Source of the DNA: an uncultured Pelagibacteraceae bacterium
GTDB taxonomy: Bacteria > Pseudomonadota > Alphaproteobacteria > Pelagibacterales > AG-422-B15
Length of the DNA stretch: 64,000 bases
Reading direction: 5' to 3'
Assembly: GCA_902624455.1 (NCBI GenBank)
Contig: CACNXQ010000006.1
Span: 31,499-95,498 of the forward strand
This document shows, in pieces, positions 21,336 through 30,568 of the stretch. The first letter of the stretch is position 1, and every line of letters starts with the position of its first letter. A program made the translations under genes and the position numbers. The notes beneath the pieces were generated by a model, which was not told the origin of the DNA, searched no databases, and worked only from the letters and a program-made list of their open reading frames with translations.

Positions 21336-22352
21336 CTATTCTTGCACCTTAATCAACAATTCATTCAATTCTTCATCAATCAATTTTGTATCACATTTAT
21401 TTTCTTTAAATATTATGCTAGTTAAGTCTTCTTGATGAGTTATTGGATAATGTTTTTTTTCAATACAGTTTGCTATCTCATTCATTTCATTGATGTTTCC
21501 ATTACAGTGAAGGACTATATCGCATCCTGCTTCAAGTGCTTTAGATGATGCTTCTTGCAAAGGTAAATTTATTGCCTTCATAGAAATATCATCTGTTATC
21601 AGTGTTCCTTTGAACCCTATTTCATCTCTAAGTACTTGATTGATAATTTTTTTTGAGAAAGTGCATACATTTTGTTCGTCAATATCAGAATAAATAATGT
21701 GAGCAGTCATTCCCAATACACAACGTGAGTTAAATTTAAATGGATAAAAATCGCTAGCTGACATGTCAGATCTTTTTGAATGAACATATGGTAAACCTAA
21801 ATGACTATCTACATTGGCTCTACCATGACCAGGCATATGCTTAATAATTGGAGCCACACCGTTACTATTTAAAATATCAATCACCTCAGATCCATAACTT
21901 GCAACTATATCTCTATCATTTGAAAAAGACCTATCACCAATGATGCCACTTTCATTTGCGTCAGGAATATCTAAGACAGGTATACTATTAACGTTTATTC
22001 CAAGTTTTTTTATATAAGTTGATATAAGTTTATAATTAAGTTGAAATATTCTATTACCTATTTCAACAAAATTTTTTCTCAGGTTAAATAATTTTTTTGC
22101 TGAGGGGAACTTAAATGCTCCTTTGAAATTTAATCTAGATACTCTTCCACCTTCTTGATCAATTAAAATAGGAATTTCAGTACCATATATTTTCTTAATA
22201 GAGTCAGTTAGAATTTTTATTTGATCCTCTGATGAACAGTTTCTTTCAAAGAGGATGACTCCCCAAGGACGATATGCTCGCAAAAATATTTCTTCTTCTT
22301 TTGTGATGTTAGTCCCTTTGAGACCACAAATTAAAGGTATAAATTCTTCCAT
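21336..22352 (-). CDS. nagZ: Beta-N-acetylhexosaminidase NagZ
   Basis: NagZ is a family 3 glycoside hydrolase that removes N-acetylglucosamine from muropeptides in cell-wall recycling. The 338 residues hold PILIDQEGGRVSRLNF, the catalytic-loop motif IIKHMPGHGRANVDSHLGLP and LITDDISMKAI. It lies 5 bases after the SPOR-stump gene in the conserved argS-SPOR-nagZ-scpA order. Confidence 0.93.
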   Translation of the reverse strand: MEEFIPLICGLKGTNITKEEEIFLRAYRPWGVILFERNCSSEDQIKILTDSIKKIYGTEIPILIDQEGGRVSRLNFKGAFKFPSAKKLFNLRKNFVEIGNRIFQLNYKLISTYIKKLGINVNSIPVLDIPDANESGIIGDRSFSNDRDIVASYGSEVIDILNSNGVAPIIKHMPGHGRANVDSHLGLPYVHSKRSDMSASDFYPFKFNSRCVLGMTAHIIYSDIDEQNVCTFSKKIINQVLRDEIGFKGTLITDDISMKAINLPLQEASSKALEAGCDIVLHCNGNINEMNEIANCIEKKHYPITHQEDLTSIIFKENKCDTKLIDEELNELLIKVQE

Positions 22353-22357
22353 ATCTT

Positions 22358-22552
22358 TTATTGACCTAAATTATATATGCCAAGATCAGGTGTTTTAATG
22401 CCTTCTTTATCTTCAGGCAATACTCGGTAATCTTTTAAATTTGAATCAATATTTAAAATTCCCTCATCGTTACTATTTTTTTTAAAATAAATAGATAGAA
22501 AAAAAATTAATAAAACTACAAATGATATTGTGATCAGCAATTTAAATTTCAT
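22358..22552 (-). CDS. Short membrane protein, likely SPOR-protein stump
   Basis: The 64 residues comprise a short basic start, one membrane helix (FKLLITISFVVLLIFFLSIYF) and a periplasmic tail YRVLPEDKEGIKTPDLGIYN. In related genomes the gene between argS and nagZ encodes a SPOR-domain protein whose segment after the helix resembles VRPEDPGG...VPNQD..VYD. This tail matches that segment and the gene sits in the same slot, but the protein stops before any SPOR domain. The start overlaps argS by 4 bases. Confidence 0.65.
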   Translation of the reverse strand: MKFKLLITISFVVLLIFFLSIYFKKNSNDEGILNIDSNLKDYRVLPEDKEGIKTPDLGIYNLGQ

Positions 22553-24288
22553 TGCATTTCATCTGGAGCAGAAACACCAATTAGACTCAATCCTGACTTA
22601 AGTGTTTCTTGGGTCGCAATCAACAATGCAATCCTCACATTGCTAATTTCAGGCCGTTCTTCATCAATAAATTTGTTATTCTTATCAATTTTCCCCTGGT
22701 TCCATAAAGAATGAAAAGATGAAGAAAGATCATATAAGTAATAAGATATTCTATGAGGTTCATATAATTTTACTGCTGTTTCAATAACACCTTTCCAATC
22801 TAAAAGTATTTTAATTAGCTCTATCTCACCTTCTTTATCAAGGAGACTAAAATTACAATTATCAAAATTGGTTAAATCAATATTCATATTTGTTTTTTTA
22901 AGTTTATTTATTACTGATGAAATTCTTGCATGAGCATATTGAACATAAAATACAGGGTTATCTTTTGATTGCTCTGTAACTTTTTGCACATCAAACTCAA
23001 GAGGAGCTTCATTTTTTCGATACATCATCATAAATCTTATGCTGTCGCTTCCAACTTTATCAACCATTTCTTTTAGAGTAATAAATTCTCCAGATCTCTT
23101 TGACATTTTTACAAGCTTTCCATTTTCAACCAATTTAACCATTTGACACAATTTAGCTGTAAACTCTGCTTTATTATTAGTTAAAGCTTTAACTGAGGCA
23201 TTCATTCTTTTTACATAACCTCCATGATCGGCACCTAATATATCAATTAAGTGATTTGAACCTCTTTGGATTTTGTCAAAATGATATGCAATATCATTTG
23301 CAAAATAAGTCCATTCTCCAGTTGATTTTTGAAGAGGTCGGTCGATTTCATCTCCAAATTTAGTAGACCTAAATAGAAGTTGCTCTCTTGGCTCCCAATC
23401 CTCTATTTCCTTACCTTTTGGTTTTTCAAGAGTGCCTCTATATATCATATCCATATCTTTAAGACGATTGATAGCATCATCTATTTTGCCCTCAACAATC
23501 AATGATTGTTCTGAAACGAACAAATCTTGATTTATTGAAAGCGAAGACAAATCAGATTTAATTCTGTTGAGCAAAAAATCTATAGTCTCCTGTCTAATTA
23601 TATCTAAGTGCTCTTTATTATCTAAGATATCGTTACCATGTTTATTTAAAATATGTCTTGCTACATCAACTAAGTATTCTCCTGGATAAAAATTCTCAGG
23701 ATAATTTTCTGATATATTTTTAACAAGTAATTCATTAATTCGTATTATAACTGAACTTACTAATTGAGAGATTTGTATACCGGCGTCATTCACATAATAC
23801 TCTCGTGTTACTTTATGGCCTGTTTTTTCTAATAAGTTTGCTAATACATCACCATAAACAGCGCCTCTGCAATGTCCGATATGTAATGGTCCAGTTGGAT
23901 TCGCAGAAACATATTCAACATTAACATTTTTGCCACTGCCAATATTTGTAGGTACTAATTCATTCGTTTTTAATCTTAGGGATAGAAACTTGTGCCACAA
24001 AGTTTTCCTTGTCCAAAAATTTATAAAACCAGGACTTGCAACTTCAATTTTTTCAAAATCGTCTGAAGCTCTTAGTTTTTCAGCAAGTTCTTCCGCAGCA
24101 TTTAATGGCTTTATTTTGAGCGTCTTGCTATTAACCATACAAATATTTGTACTTATATCCCCATTATCTTCTCGTTTTGGTCGCTCAATAACAAATGAGG
24201 AGTTATAAATCGTTCTATAGTCAAGATTATATTGCTCCGCAAATTCACGTGCTACTAGCTCTCTTAAATATGAATAAATATCATTCAT
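22549..24288 (-). CDS. argS: Arginine-tRNA ligase
   Basis: This class I synthetase charges tRNA-Arg. The 579 residues contain the ATP-binding HIGH motif in NPTGPLHIGHCRGAVYGD and the second signature as KMSKRSGEF. The N-terminal Add1 domain and C-terminal anticodon-binding DALR domain are both present. It is cotranscribed with dgt, one base upstream, and the SPOR stump. Confidence 0.96.
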   Translation of the reverse strand: MNDIYSYLRELVAREFAEQYNLDYRTIYNSSFVIERPKREDNGDISTNICMVNSKTLKIKPLNAAEELAEKLRASDDFEKIEVASPGFINFWTRKTLWHKFLSLRLKTNELVPTNIGSGKNVNVEYVSANPTGPLHIGHCRGAVYGDVLANLLEKTGHKVTREYYVNDAGIQISQLVSSVIIRINELLVKNISENYPENFYPGEYLVDVARHILNKHGNDILDNKEHLDIIRQETIDFLLNRIKSDLSSLSINQDLFVSEQSLIVEGKIDDAINRLKDMDMIYRGTLEKPKGKEIEDWEPREQLLFRSTKFGDEIDRPLQKSTGEWTYFANDIAYHFDKIQRGSNHLIDILGADHGGYVKRMNASVKALTNNKAEFTAKLCQMVKLVENGKLVKMSKRSGEFITLKEMVDKVGSDSIRFMMMYRKNEAPLEFDVQKVTEQSKDNPVFYVQYAHARISSVINKLKKTNMNIDLTNFDNCNFSLLDKEGEIELIKILLDWKGVIETAVKLYEPHRISYYLYDLSSSFHSLWNQGKIDKNNKFIDEERPEISNVRIALLIATQETLKSGLSLIGVSAPDEMQ

Positions 24289-24289
24289 T

Positions 24290-25432
24290 TTATTTTATAC
24301 TTTTATAAATTTCACTCGCATAATTATCAGTCATACCTGCAATATAATCACAAACTACCCTTGCTTTATTTTCATTCCCTAATCTTATTTTGAAGTCTTT
24401 ATGCATCAAATTCTCGTCATCCATAAATTTTCTGAAAAGAAATGTAATTATTTGAGATGCGTCATTAGTCATCTTTATTACTTTATCATGATTATACATT
24501 TTTGAATTCAAAAAGCTCTTTATACTATCCACATCTCTAGAAAATTTATCAGAAAACGATGCTATTTTACCATCAAGCATCCTTACCTCTTTATCGCTGC
24601 TTAAATCAAATTTTTTAATATTTAATTTTATTGTATTAATGACGTCTTCAATCATTAAAGCCGTAGACTTTCTGGTAATTTCATTATTAATTCTCTGTGT
24701 ATCCCTCGTTCTATAATTGTTTGGAAATTCATCCAAGATTTTACTTAATATTGGCAATTCTTTTAAATCTTCATAAGTAAAAAACCCTGCTCTTAAACCA
24801 TCATCTAAATCATGGTTATTATAAGCAATATCATCTGCTATGGATGCTATTTGAGCTTCAATTGAAGAAAATTCGTTCAACTTTAAATTAAATTTATCAT
24901 TTAAGTTCACTATGGTTTGAGGAACATTTTTTATTATAGGTCCATTGTGTTTTGCTAAACCCTCAAGTGTTTCCCAAGTTAAATTTAATCCATCAAAATC
25001 AAAATATTTTTTTTCTAATAAATGAACAACTCTGATTGCTTGCTCGTTATGATCAAATCCTCCATAGTTAATCATAGCTTCTGATAATGCTTGTTCACCA
25101 GCATGACCAAAAGGGGGATGACCAATATCATGAGAAATAGATAATGTTTCTGCTAAATCTTCATTAAGGGAAAAAACCCGACATATAGATCGTGCAATTT
25201 GTGATACTTCAAGCGAGTGAGTTAATCTTGTTCTATAATGATCTCCTTCGTGTGAAACAAATACTTGTGTCTTATGCTTTAGTCTTCTAAATGCAGCTGA
25301 GTGAAGTATCCTGTCTCTATCTCTTTGAAATTCTGACCTGGTAAGACTATAAACTTCTTTGACTAGTCTGCCCTTTGACTTACTAGGATCAGAAGCAATT
25401 GAATTGTGATCAGTGGTTGTGTTCATTAACAA
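24290..25432 (-). CDS. dgt: Deoxyguanosinetriphosphate triphosphohydrolase-like protein
   Basis: This HD-domain enzyme hydrolyses dNTPs to nucleosides and triphosphate. The 380 residues show FRRLKHKTQVF, the metal His in TRLTHSLEVSQIAR, the HD pair in LSISHDIGHPPFGHAGE, and the later D of DDIAYNNHDLDDGL. The length suits the dGTPase-like subgroup found next to argS in alphaproteobacteria. Met3 is an alternative start. Confidence 0.93.
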   Translation of the reverse strand: MLMNTTTDHNSIASDPSKSKGRLVKEVYSLTRSEFQRDRDRILHSAAFRRLKHKTQVFVSHEGDHYRTRLTHSLEVSQIARSICRVFSLNEDLAETLSISHDIGHPPFGHAGEQALSEAMINYGGFDHNEQAIRVVHLLEKKYFDFDGLNLTWETLEGLAKHNGPIIKNVPQTIVNLNDKFNLKLNEFSSIEAQIASIADDIAYNNHDLDDGLRAGFFTYEDLKELPILSKILDEFPNNYRTRDTQRINNEITRKSTALMIEDVINTIKLNIKKFDLSSDKEVRMLDGKIASFSDKFSRDVDSIKSFLNSKMYNHDKVIKMTNDASQIITFLFRKFMDDENLMHKDFKIRLGNENKARVVCDYIAGMTDNYASEIYKSIK

Positions 25433-25496
25433 TAAAATGTATTTTTAATTATATAGCAAATGAATGTCTATATAACTACTAATAAAATTATATAAG

Positions 25497-26276
25497 ATGA
25501 CTAAAATAGTAAGTTGGAATGTGAATTCTATCCGAGTGAGAATGCCTCATATTTCAGAGTTAGTTCATTCAGTAAAACCAGATGTAATACTTCTACAAGA
25601 GACTAAATCTACTGATGAGAACTTTCCAACAGAAGAAATTAAAAATCTTGGATATGAGATTCTTATTCATGGACAAAAGTCATACAATGGAGTTGCTATT
25701 CTCTCGAAGATACCTTTTGAATTAATAGCCAATGAATTGCCAGGAGATAAGAAAGATACACAGGCGCGATTTATTGAAGCCAGAATTTTAACAACAAATC
25801 CTTTTAATGTTGCCTCTATTTATTTGCCTAATGGGAACCCAATTGATACTGAAAAATTTCCTTATAAACTTAGTTGGATGAAGAGATTAAAAAAATATGC
25901 AGAACTTAAAATGAAACATCATGAAACAATTATTTTTGGTGGAGACTATAATATCATTCCTAAAAAGGGAGATGCAGTTGATATTGAAAAATGGAAAAAT
26001 GATGCTTTACATCACGAAAAATCTATAAAATTGTTCAGGGAAATTGTGAATTTAGGACTTACAGATGTATTTAGGGTTTTTAATTCTAGGGATTATGAAT
26101 TTACATATTGGGATTATTCAAGAGGTTCATGGGAAAAAGATAATGGATTAAGAATTGACCATTTTCTAGCTACGCCACTTGCAATAGACAGAATTAATGA
26201 TTGCCAAATAGAGAAAAAATTTAGGGCACTTGAAAGACCTTCAGATCATGTGCCTATTTGGTTTGAAATTGATTAG
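25497..26276 (+). CDS. xthA: Exodeoxyribonuclease III
   Basis: This AP endonuclease/3'-exonuclease acts in base excision repair. The 259 residues hold KIVSWNVNSIRVRM, the catalytic Glu in LLQETKS, GGDYNIIP, and the C-terminal LRIDHFLAT and RPSDHVPIWFEI. It is divergent from dgt, as in many alphaproteobacteria. Its stop overlaps the end of the convergent speB by 4 bases. Confidence 0.95.
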   Translation: MTKIVSWNVNSIRVRMPHISELVHSVKPDVILLQETKSTDENFPTEEIKNLGYEILIHGQKSYNGVAILSKIPFELIANELPGDKKDTQARFIEARILTTNPFNVASIYLPNGNPIDTEKFPYKLSWMKRLKKYAELKMKHHETIIFGGDYNIIPKKGDAVDIEKWKNDALHHEKSIKLFREIVNLGLTDVFRVFNSRDYEFTYWDYSRGSWEKDNGLRIDHFLATPLAIDRINDCQIEKKFRALERPSDHVPIWFEID

Positions 26277-27244
26277 CTTACAGAATTGTTTCTGGCAAGT
26301 ATATTAACTAACTCATACACTATGGTTGCAGCTGCAGTTGAAGTTAATTCAGCGTGATCATATGCAGGTGCAACCTCAACTACATCTGCTGAAACTAAAT
26401 TTGTATCCTTGAGCCCCCTTAAAACATTCAGCATTTCTCTTGAAGTCATTCCAGCTATTTCTGGTGTCCCCGTACCTGGTGCGTGTGCAGGATCAAGAAC
26501 ATCGATATCTATTGATAGGTAAAGTGGGCTATCTCCTATTCGATCTTTAATTCTTTGTGCTATTTCTTCTGTTGATTGTGTTTGAAAATCATCACAATGA
26601 ATTGTTTTAAAGCCAAGGTCTCTATCATTTTTTAAGTCTTCTGTACTGTATAATGGGCCTCTTATTCCAACATGCATGGAAGAGTCATCTAAAAATAACT
26701 TTTCTTCTCTTGCACGCCTAAATGGAGTGCCGTGTGTATAAGGGGCTCCAAAATATGTATCCCACGTATCTAAATGAGCATCAAAATGAACCAAAGCTAC
26801 TGGTCCACCAACTTTTTTATTTACAGACCTTAAAAGTGGCAGAGCAATAGTATGATCCCCGCCGATAGTAATAATACTGCCAACCTCTGATAGAAGTTTA
26901 TCAGCTCCTTTTTCAATTTGTAAAATAGCTTCGTCTATATTAAATGGATTACAAGCTATATCACCTGCGTCGGCAACTTGTTGAATTTTAAAAGGCTCAA
27001 CATCGTAGTTGGGGTGATAATTTGTTCTAAGTTGTCTTGAGGCCTGTCTTACACTTTGAGGTCCAAAGCGCGCGCCTGGTCTATAGCTTGTACCTGCATC
27101 AAATGGAACTCCTACAATTGCAACATCACATTTATCAACATCCCGTAACTCAGGAAGTCTTGCAAAAGTAGAAGGTCCTGCATATCTTGGCACAATTGTT
27201 CCACTTACTGGTTGTATTGGTTCTTTCTTATTTTTATCACTCAT
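26273..27244 (-). CDS. speB: Agmatinase-family ureohydrolase
   Basis: This binuclear manganese enzyme removes urea from a guanidino compound: agmatine to putrescine, or a relative such as 4-guanidinobutyrate. The 323 residues carry all metal motifs: GGDHT, HFDAHLDTWD, LSIDIDVLDPAHAPG, and the Glu in VVEVAPAYDHAE. It is the last gene of a run led by a polyamine-type ABC importer, 8 bases after the permease, so it probably acts on the imported substrate. Exact substrate not settled. Confidence 0.88.
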   Translation of the reverse strand: MSDKNKKEPIQPVSGTIVPRYAGPSTFARLPELRDVDKCDVAIVGVPFDAGTSYRPGARFGPQSVRQASRQLRTNYHPNYDVEPFKIQQVADAGDIACNPFNIDEAILQIEKGADKLLSEVGSIITIGGDHTIALPLLRSVNKKVGGPVALVHFDAHLDTWDTYFGAPYTHGTPFRRAREEKLFLDDSSMHVGIRGPLYSTEDLKNDRDLGFKTIHCDDFQTQSTEEIAQRIKDRIGDSPLYLSIDIDVLDPAHAPGTGTPEIAGMTSREMLNVLRGLKDTNLVSADVVEVAPAYDHAELTSTAAATIVYELVNILARNNSVS

Positions 27245-27252
27245 ATTTTTAT

Positions 27253-28455
27253 CTAAAATGCAAAATCTTGAAATAAGTTTGGATCTCCAAAAATATCTCC
27301 ATAATCTAGATTGCCCCCCAAGTTTCCACCACCAAGCTCTTCATCTGAAAGTTCATTTTGTTCTAATACCTGTAGTTGATCAAGGAATTTTGATTTTTTT
27401 TCTTTATCAGCTGCATCTATACAAGACTGTCCGTAAAGGTCATTTTTTAAAATTTGAGTTCCACCGTAAGAACAAAGAATAACTAAAAGTATAATAGCTA
27501 CAATTCCTTTTGGTATTTTAAAGCCTACTTTGTAGTCTTTATCAATTCTAGATATTGCAGCTTTTTCAGTTACGTACTTTTCCTGGGACAAAGCATATTT
27601 TTTTTCTTCCCTTCGTCTTAATATTTCATAAGTGACAGCCGCAATAATTGTAAGGGCAATAATTGATAGTGCTAAGGCACTTAAAGCAGGACTTATTCCC
27701 AGTCTTACTTTCGAAGCAATAACGGTTGTTAGAGTTTGATCTGATAAAATACTAAATACCGTTGTATTATAATTTTCAAAAGATGCGAGAAAAGCAATCA
27801 CAGCAGCTGATGCTATTGCAGGTGCTAAATATGGAATTAATATTTTAAAAAATACTTGAGTTTGAGATGCTCCTAAATCCAATGCTGCTTCTTCTTGTGT
27901 TTGATCAAATCTCTGTAAGCGTGCAACAAAAATAAGAAAGCAATAAGTTGAAATAAAACAAGTTTGAGCAAGAATTGTTAAAAATATTCCATTTCTTCCA
28001 ATTTCAGATATAAATCCCTCACCACCTAGTCCAGCAAGTCTATCCCATAAAACAACTGTAGATATTCCGATGATTACGCCTGGAAATAAAACCGGCATAA
28101 TGGAAATTGAATAATAAATATCTCGTAATTGAGATTTAACTTGGGTGAGCACTATAGCTGCAGCCATTCCTATTGGAACAGCCAATAAAACAACACCTCC
28201 TCCAATAATGAGACTGCTAATTAATCCATCATGTAGACGCCAATCAGTAAACAAACCAGCTAAATGTTGTCCATCATAAGCAATTTTTCCCTCATTAAAC
28301 CACCTGAAAGTAAAACATTCCCAGGGAGTTATAGCTGGAAACTCTGCTGAATTAAAAGCAGTAAAGCTCATAATAATCAGAGGACCAAAGAGATAAGTAA
28401 AAAAGATAAAAAGGTACAACCCCATCATAAACTTCATAACATGCGATGATGTCAT
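27253..28455 (-). CDS. potC: Polyamine-type ABC permease (PotC class) with extended tail
   Basis: It is the second permease subunit of the importer encoded with 28452-31714. The core of about 275 residues has six helices and the coupling loop EEAALDLGASQTQVFFKIL. PotC proteins usually end there. This one has 400 residues, with a charged linker (RRREEKKYALSQEKY), one more helix (KGIVAIILLVILCSYGG) and a polar Gly/Asn/Asp tail containing GGGNLGGNLDYGD. The start overlaps the previous gene by 4 bases. The tail has no assigned role. Confidence 0.85.
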   Translation of the reverse strand: MTSSHVMKFMMGLYLFIFFTYLFGPLIIMSFTAFNSAEFPAITPWECFTFRWFNEGKIAYDGQHLAGLFTDWRLHDGLISSLIIGGGVVLLAVPIGMAAAIVLTQVKSQLRDIYYSISIMPVLFPGVIIGISTVVLWDRLAGLGGEGFISEIGRNGIFLTILAQTCFISTYCFLIFVARLQRFDQTQEEAALDLGASQTQVFFKILIPYLAPAIASAAVIAFLASFENYNTTVFSILSDQTLTTVIASKVRLGISPALSALALSIIALTIIAAVTYEILRRREEKKYALSQEKYVTEKAAISRIDKDYKVGFKIPKGIVAIILLVILCSYGGTQILKNDLYGQSCIDAADKEKKSKFLDQLQVLEQNELSDEELGGGNLGGNLDYGDIFGDPNLFQDFAF

Positions 28456-29381
28456 CTTATAATCTCCCCAATACGGACTTTAAATATTCTCATCATTGTG
28501 AGAACAAATATAACTGAAATTATTAATAATATTATTGAGTAAGCAGATCCTCTTGACCAGTTATCATTCATATTAAACCATTGATAAATTAATTGAGGAA
28601 ACCATAGAGTATTGGGACTACTCAATACAACTGGTGTAGCTAAAGCTCCAACTGTAAGCATGAATACCATAGTGCAGCCAGATACGATACCTGGTTTAGC
28701 GTGTGGAATTACAACCCTCCAATGTGTTCTAAATGTTGATGATCCTAAATCTTTTGCAGCTTCTATCTGGTTTACATCAAGACTCTCAATCGCATTGTAA
28801 AGCGGAAACATCATTAGTAAAATATAGGCATAAATCAGACCGGTATATAAACCGATATCATAGGTTATAAATAATATGCCTTGATCAATAATGCCAATAC
28901 CAGTAAGAACATTATTTATCACACCTTCATTTGCAAAAAGTATTCTTAAAGCAAAAGATCTTAAAAGCTCATTAATCCAAAATGGAATGATAAGTGACAC
29001 AATTAAAAGTCTTGCTGTGCTTGGATTTGCAATTTTTGCGATATAAAATGCTATTGGATAACAAAAAGCAAGATTCGCTAGAGTTACAAATATAGATACC
29101 AATATAGTTCTGCCAAAGACTCCTAGATCGACAAAATTAAAAGCATCTTGAGCAGTTTTTGATCCAAAAACAAAGTGTTGATAGTGTTCAAAAGTATAGA
29201 AATCTTTTGGTCCTCCTCTCTCTAGTGGTGGCACATTGGTTCTAAAGGACAAATCTAGCATGTATAACTGAGGTATAATTACAAGAAATACAAACCAAAA
29301 AATTATTGCAACTAGAAAGTATATTGCAATTGCTCTTCCATTCTTTTTGAAAAAAGGTTGTGTGAAAAAATAACTATTCAT
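28452..29381 (-). CDS. potB: Polyamine-type ABC permease (PotB class)
   Basis: It is the first permease subunit. About 309 residues form six helices with the coupling loop EAAKDLGSSTFRTHWRVVIP. A frame start at 29435 would overlap the ATPase gene by 53 bases. I prefer the ATG at 29381, one base after the ATPase stop, which gives a normal N-terminus (MNSYFFTQPFFKKNGRAIAI) and coupled translation. Confidence 0.87.
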   Translation of the reverse strand: MNSYFFTQPFFKKNGRAIAIYFLVAIIFWFVFLVIIPQLYMLDLSFRTNVPPLERGGPKDFYTFEHYQHFVFGSKTAQDAFNFVDLGVFGRTILVSIFVTLANLAFCYPIAFYIAKIANPSTARLLIVSLIIPFWINELLRSFALRILFANEGVINNVLTGIGIIDQGILFITYDIGLYTGLIYAYILLMMFPLYNAIESLDVNQIEAAKDLGSSTFRTHWRVVIPHAKPGIVSGCTMVFMLTVGALATPVVLSSPNTLWFPQLIYQWFNMNDNWSRGSAYSIILLIISVIFVLTMMRIFKVRIGEIIR

Positions 29382-29382
29382 A

Positions 29383-30480
29383 TTAATCAATTGCCAAGGG
29401 TGCTTTTGGTAAAATAATAGATTTTTGTGAGTCAAACCCTAAATTTATACTAGATCCATTTTTAATATGGGAAGTATCTATTGCATTAGGGACTGAAAAT
29501 TTTATTTTTGTTCCAGATTTTAAATGCGCATAAAAATTTTTAATATTTCCTTCAAATTCAAAACTATCAATTATCACTGGTAAAGAATTATCAAAGTTAT
29601 CATCACTTCTTGGAAGAAAAAGTGACTCCGGTCGAACAAATGCAATTGCATCATCATTAATATTTAGATTAGTATTATCATTAATTGTAGATCGGAAAAT
29701 GCCATCAGGGGTATCTATCTCAACTGTTTTTCCATCAATACTTTTAATTCGACCATAAATGGGATTGTTTTCTCCAACAAATGTTGCAACAAATGGTGTT
29801 CTAGGATTGTTATAAACTTCATCGCATGGACCTACTTGTTCTAACTCGCCCTCATTCATAACTGCAATTCTATCAGACATTGTAAGGGCCTCTCCTTGAT
29901 CATGTGTAATATAAATAAAGGTAATATTCACTCTTTTTTGTATTTCACGTAACTCAGTTCTCATTCTTTGACGCAGTTTTAAATCAAGAGCTGATAATGG
30001 TTCATCTAATAATAGAACTTTAGGCTCAACGGCTAATGCCCTAGCAATTGCAACTCTCTGTTTTTGACCCCCTGATAATTGATGAACTTTTTTTTCACCT
30101 TGTCCTTCGAGGGCTATAAGCTCCAAAAGCTCGTCGGCTCTTTTCTGTCTATCAGTTTTAGAAACTCCTCTTACTTCTAGTGAAAATGCAATATTTTCTG
30201 AAACAGTCATAAGGGGAAACAAAGCTAGGTTTTGAAATATTAGTGCGGTAGGTCTTTTATTTGGCCCTATGCCTGACATATCCTTGTTATCGATTAATAC
30301 ATTACCTTCAGAAGGATCTTGAAAACCTGAAATTGCTCTCAGTAAAGTTGTTTTTCCACATCCTGAAGGCCCTAAAAAACTAAAAAACTCTCCACCTTCG
30401 ATTTTCACACTGACATTCTTTGCAGCAAAAAAACTTCCAAAGGTTACAGAAACATTACTTAATTCAACATCAGCGCTCAT
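29383..30480 (-). CDS. potA: Polyamine-type ABC ATPase
   Basis: It powers the importer. The 365 residues have Walker A GPSGCGKTT, Q-loop IFQNLALFP, signature LSGGQKQRVAIARAL, Walker B VLLLDEPLSALD and the switch His in YITHDQGEALTMSDR. A C-terminal TOBE-type domain follows. It is separated from the upstream binding-protein gene by a strong terminator hairpin (30520-30548), so it is probably made in lower amounts. Confidence 0.9.
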   Translation of the reverse strand: MSADVELSNVSVTFGSFFAAKNVSVKIEGGEFFSFLGPSGCGKTTLLRAISGFQDPSEGNVLIDNKDMSGIGPNKRPTALIFQNLALFPLMTVSENIAFSLEVRGVSKTDRQKRADELLELIALEGQGEKKVHQLSGGQKQRVAIARALAVEPKVLLLDEPLSALDLKLRQRMRTELREIQKRVNITFIYITHDQGEALTMSDRIAVMNEGELEQVGPCDEVYNNPRTPFVATFVGENNPIYGRIKSIDGKTVEIDTPDGIFRSTINDNTNLNINDDAIAFVRPESLFLPRSDDNFDNSLPVIIDSFEFEGNIKNFYAHLKSGTKIKFSVPNAIDTSHIKNGSSINLGFDSQKSIILPKAPLAID

Positions 30481-30519
30481 ATGAATAAATTATTATTATA
30501 TAAAAAAACTCATTAAAAA

Positions 30520-30548
30520 AAACGCCCAAGTATTTCACTTGGGCGTTT
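30520..30548 (-). terminator. Intrinsic terminator/attenuator after the binding-protein gene
   Basis: Perfect 12-base arms (30520-30531 and 30537-30548, AAACGCCCAAGT/ACTTGGGCGTTT) flank a 5-base loop. On the minus strand the stem is followed by a run of T. It lies between the solute-binding protein gene and its ATPase. Partial read-through would give much binding protein and less membrane machinery. Confidence 0.88.
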
Positions 30549-30568
30549 AAGTTTAATTTTAGAGTGAA

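Noticed and set aside
29382..29435. Longer start for the PotB-type permease
   Set aside because: It would overlap the ATPase gene by 53 bases and add a polar leader; the ATG at 29381 just after the ATPase stop fits better.
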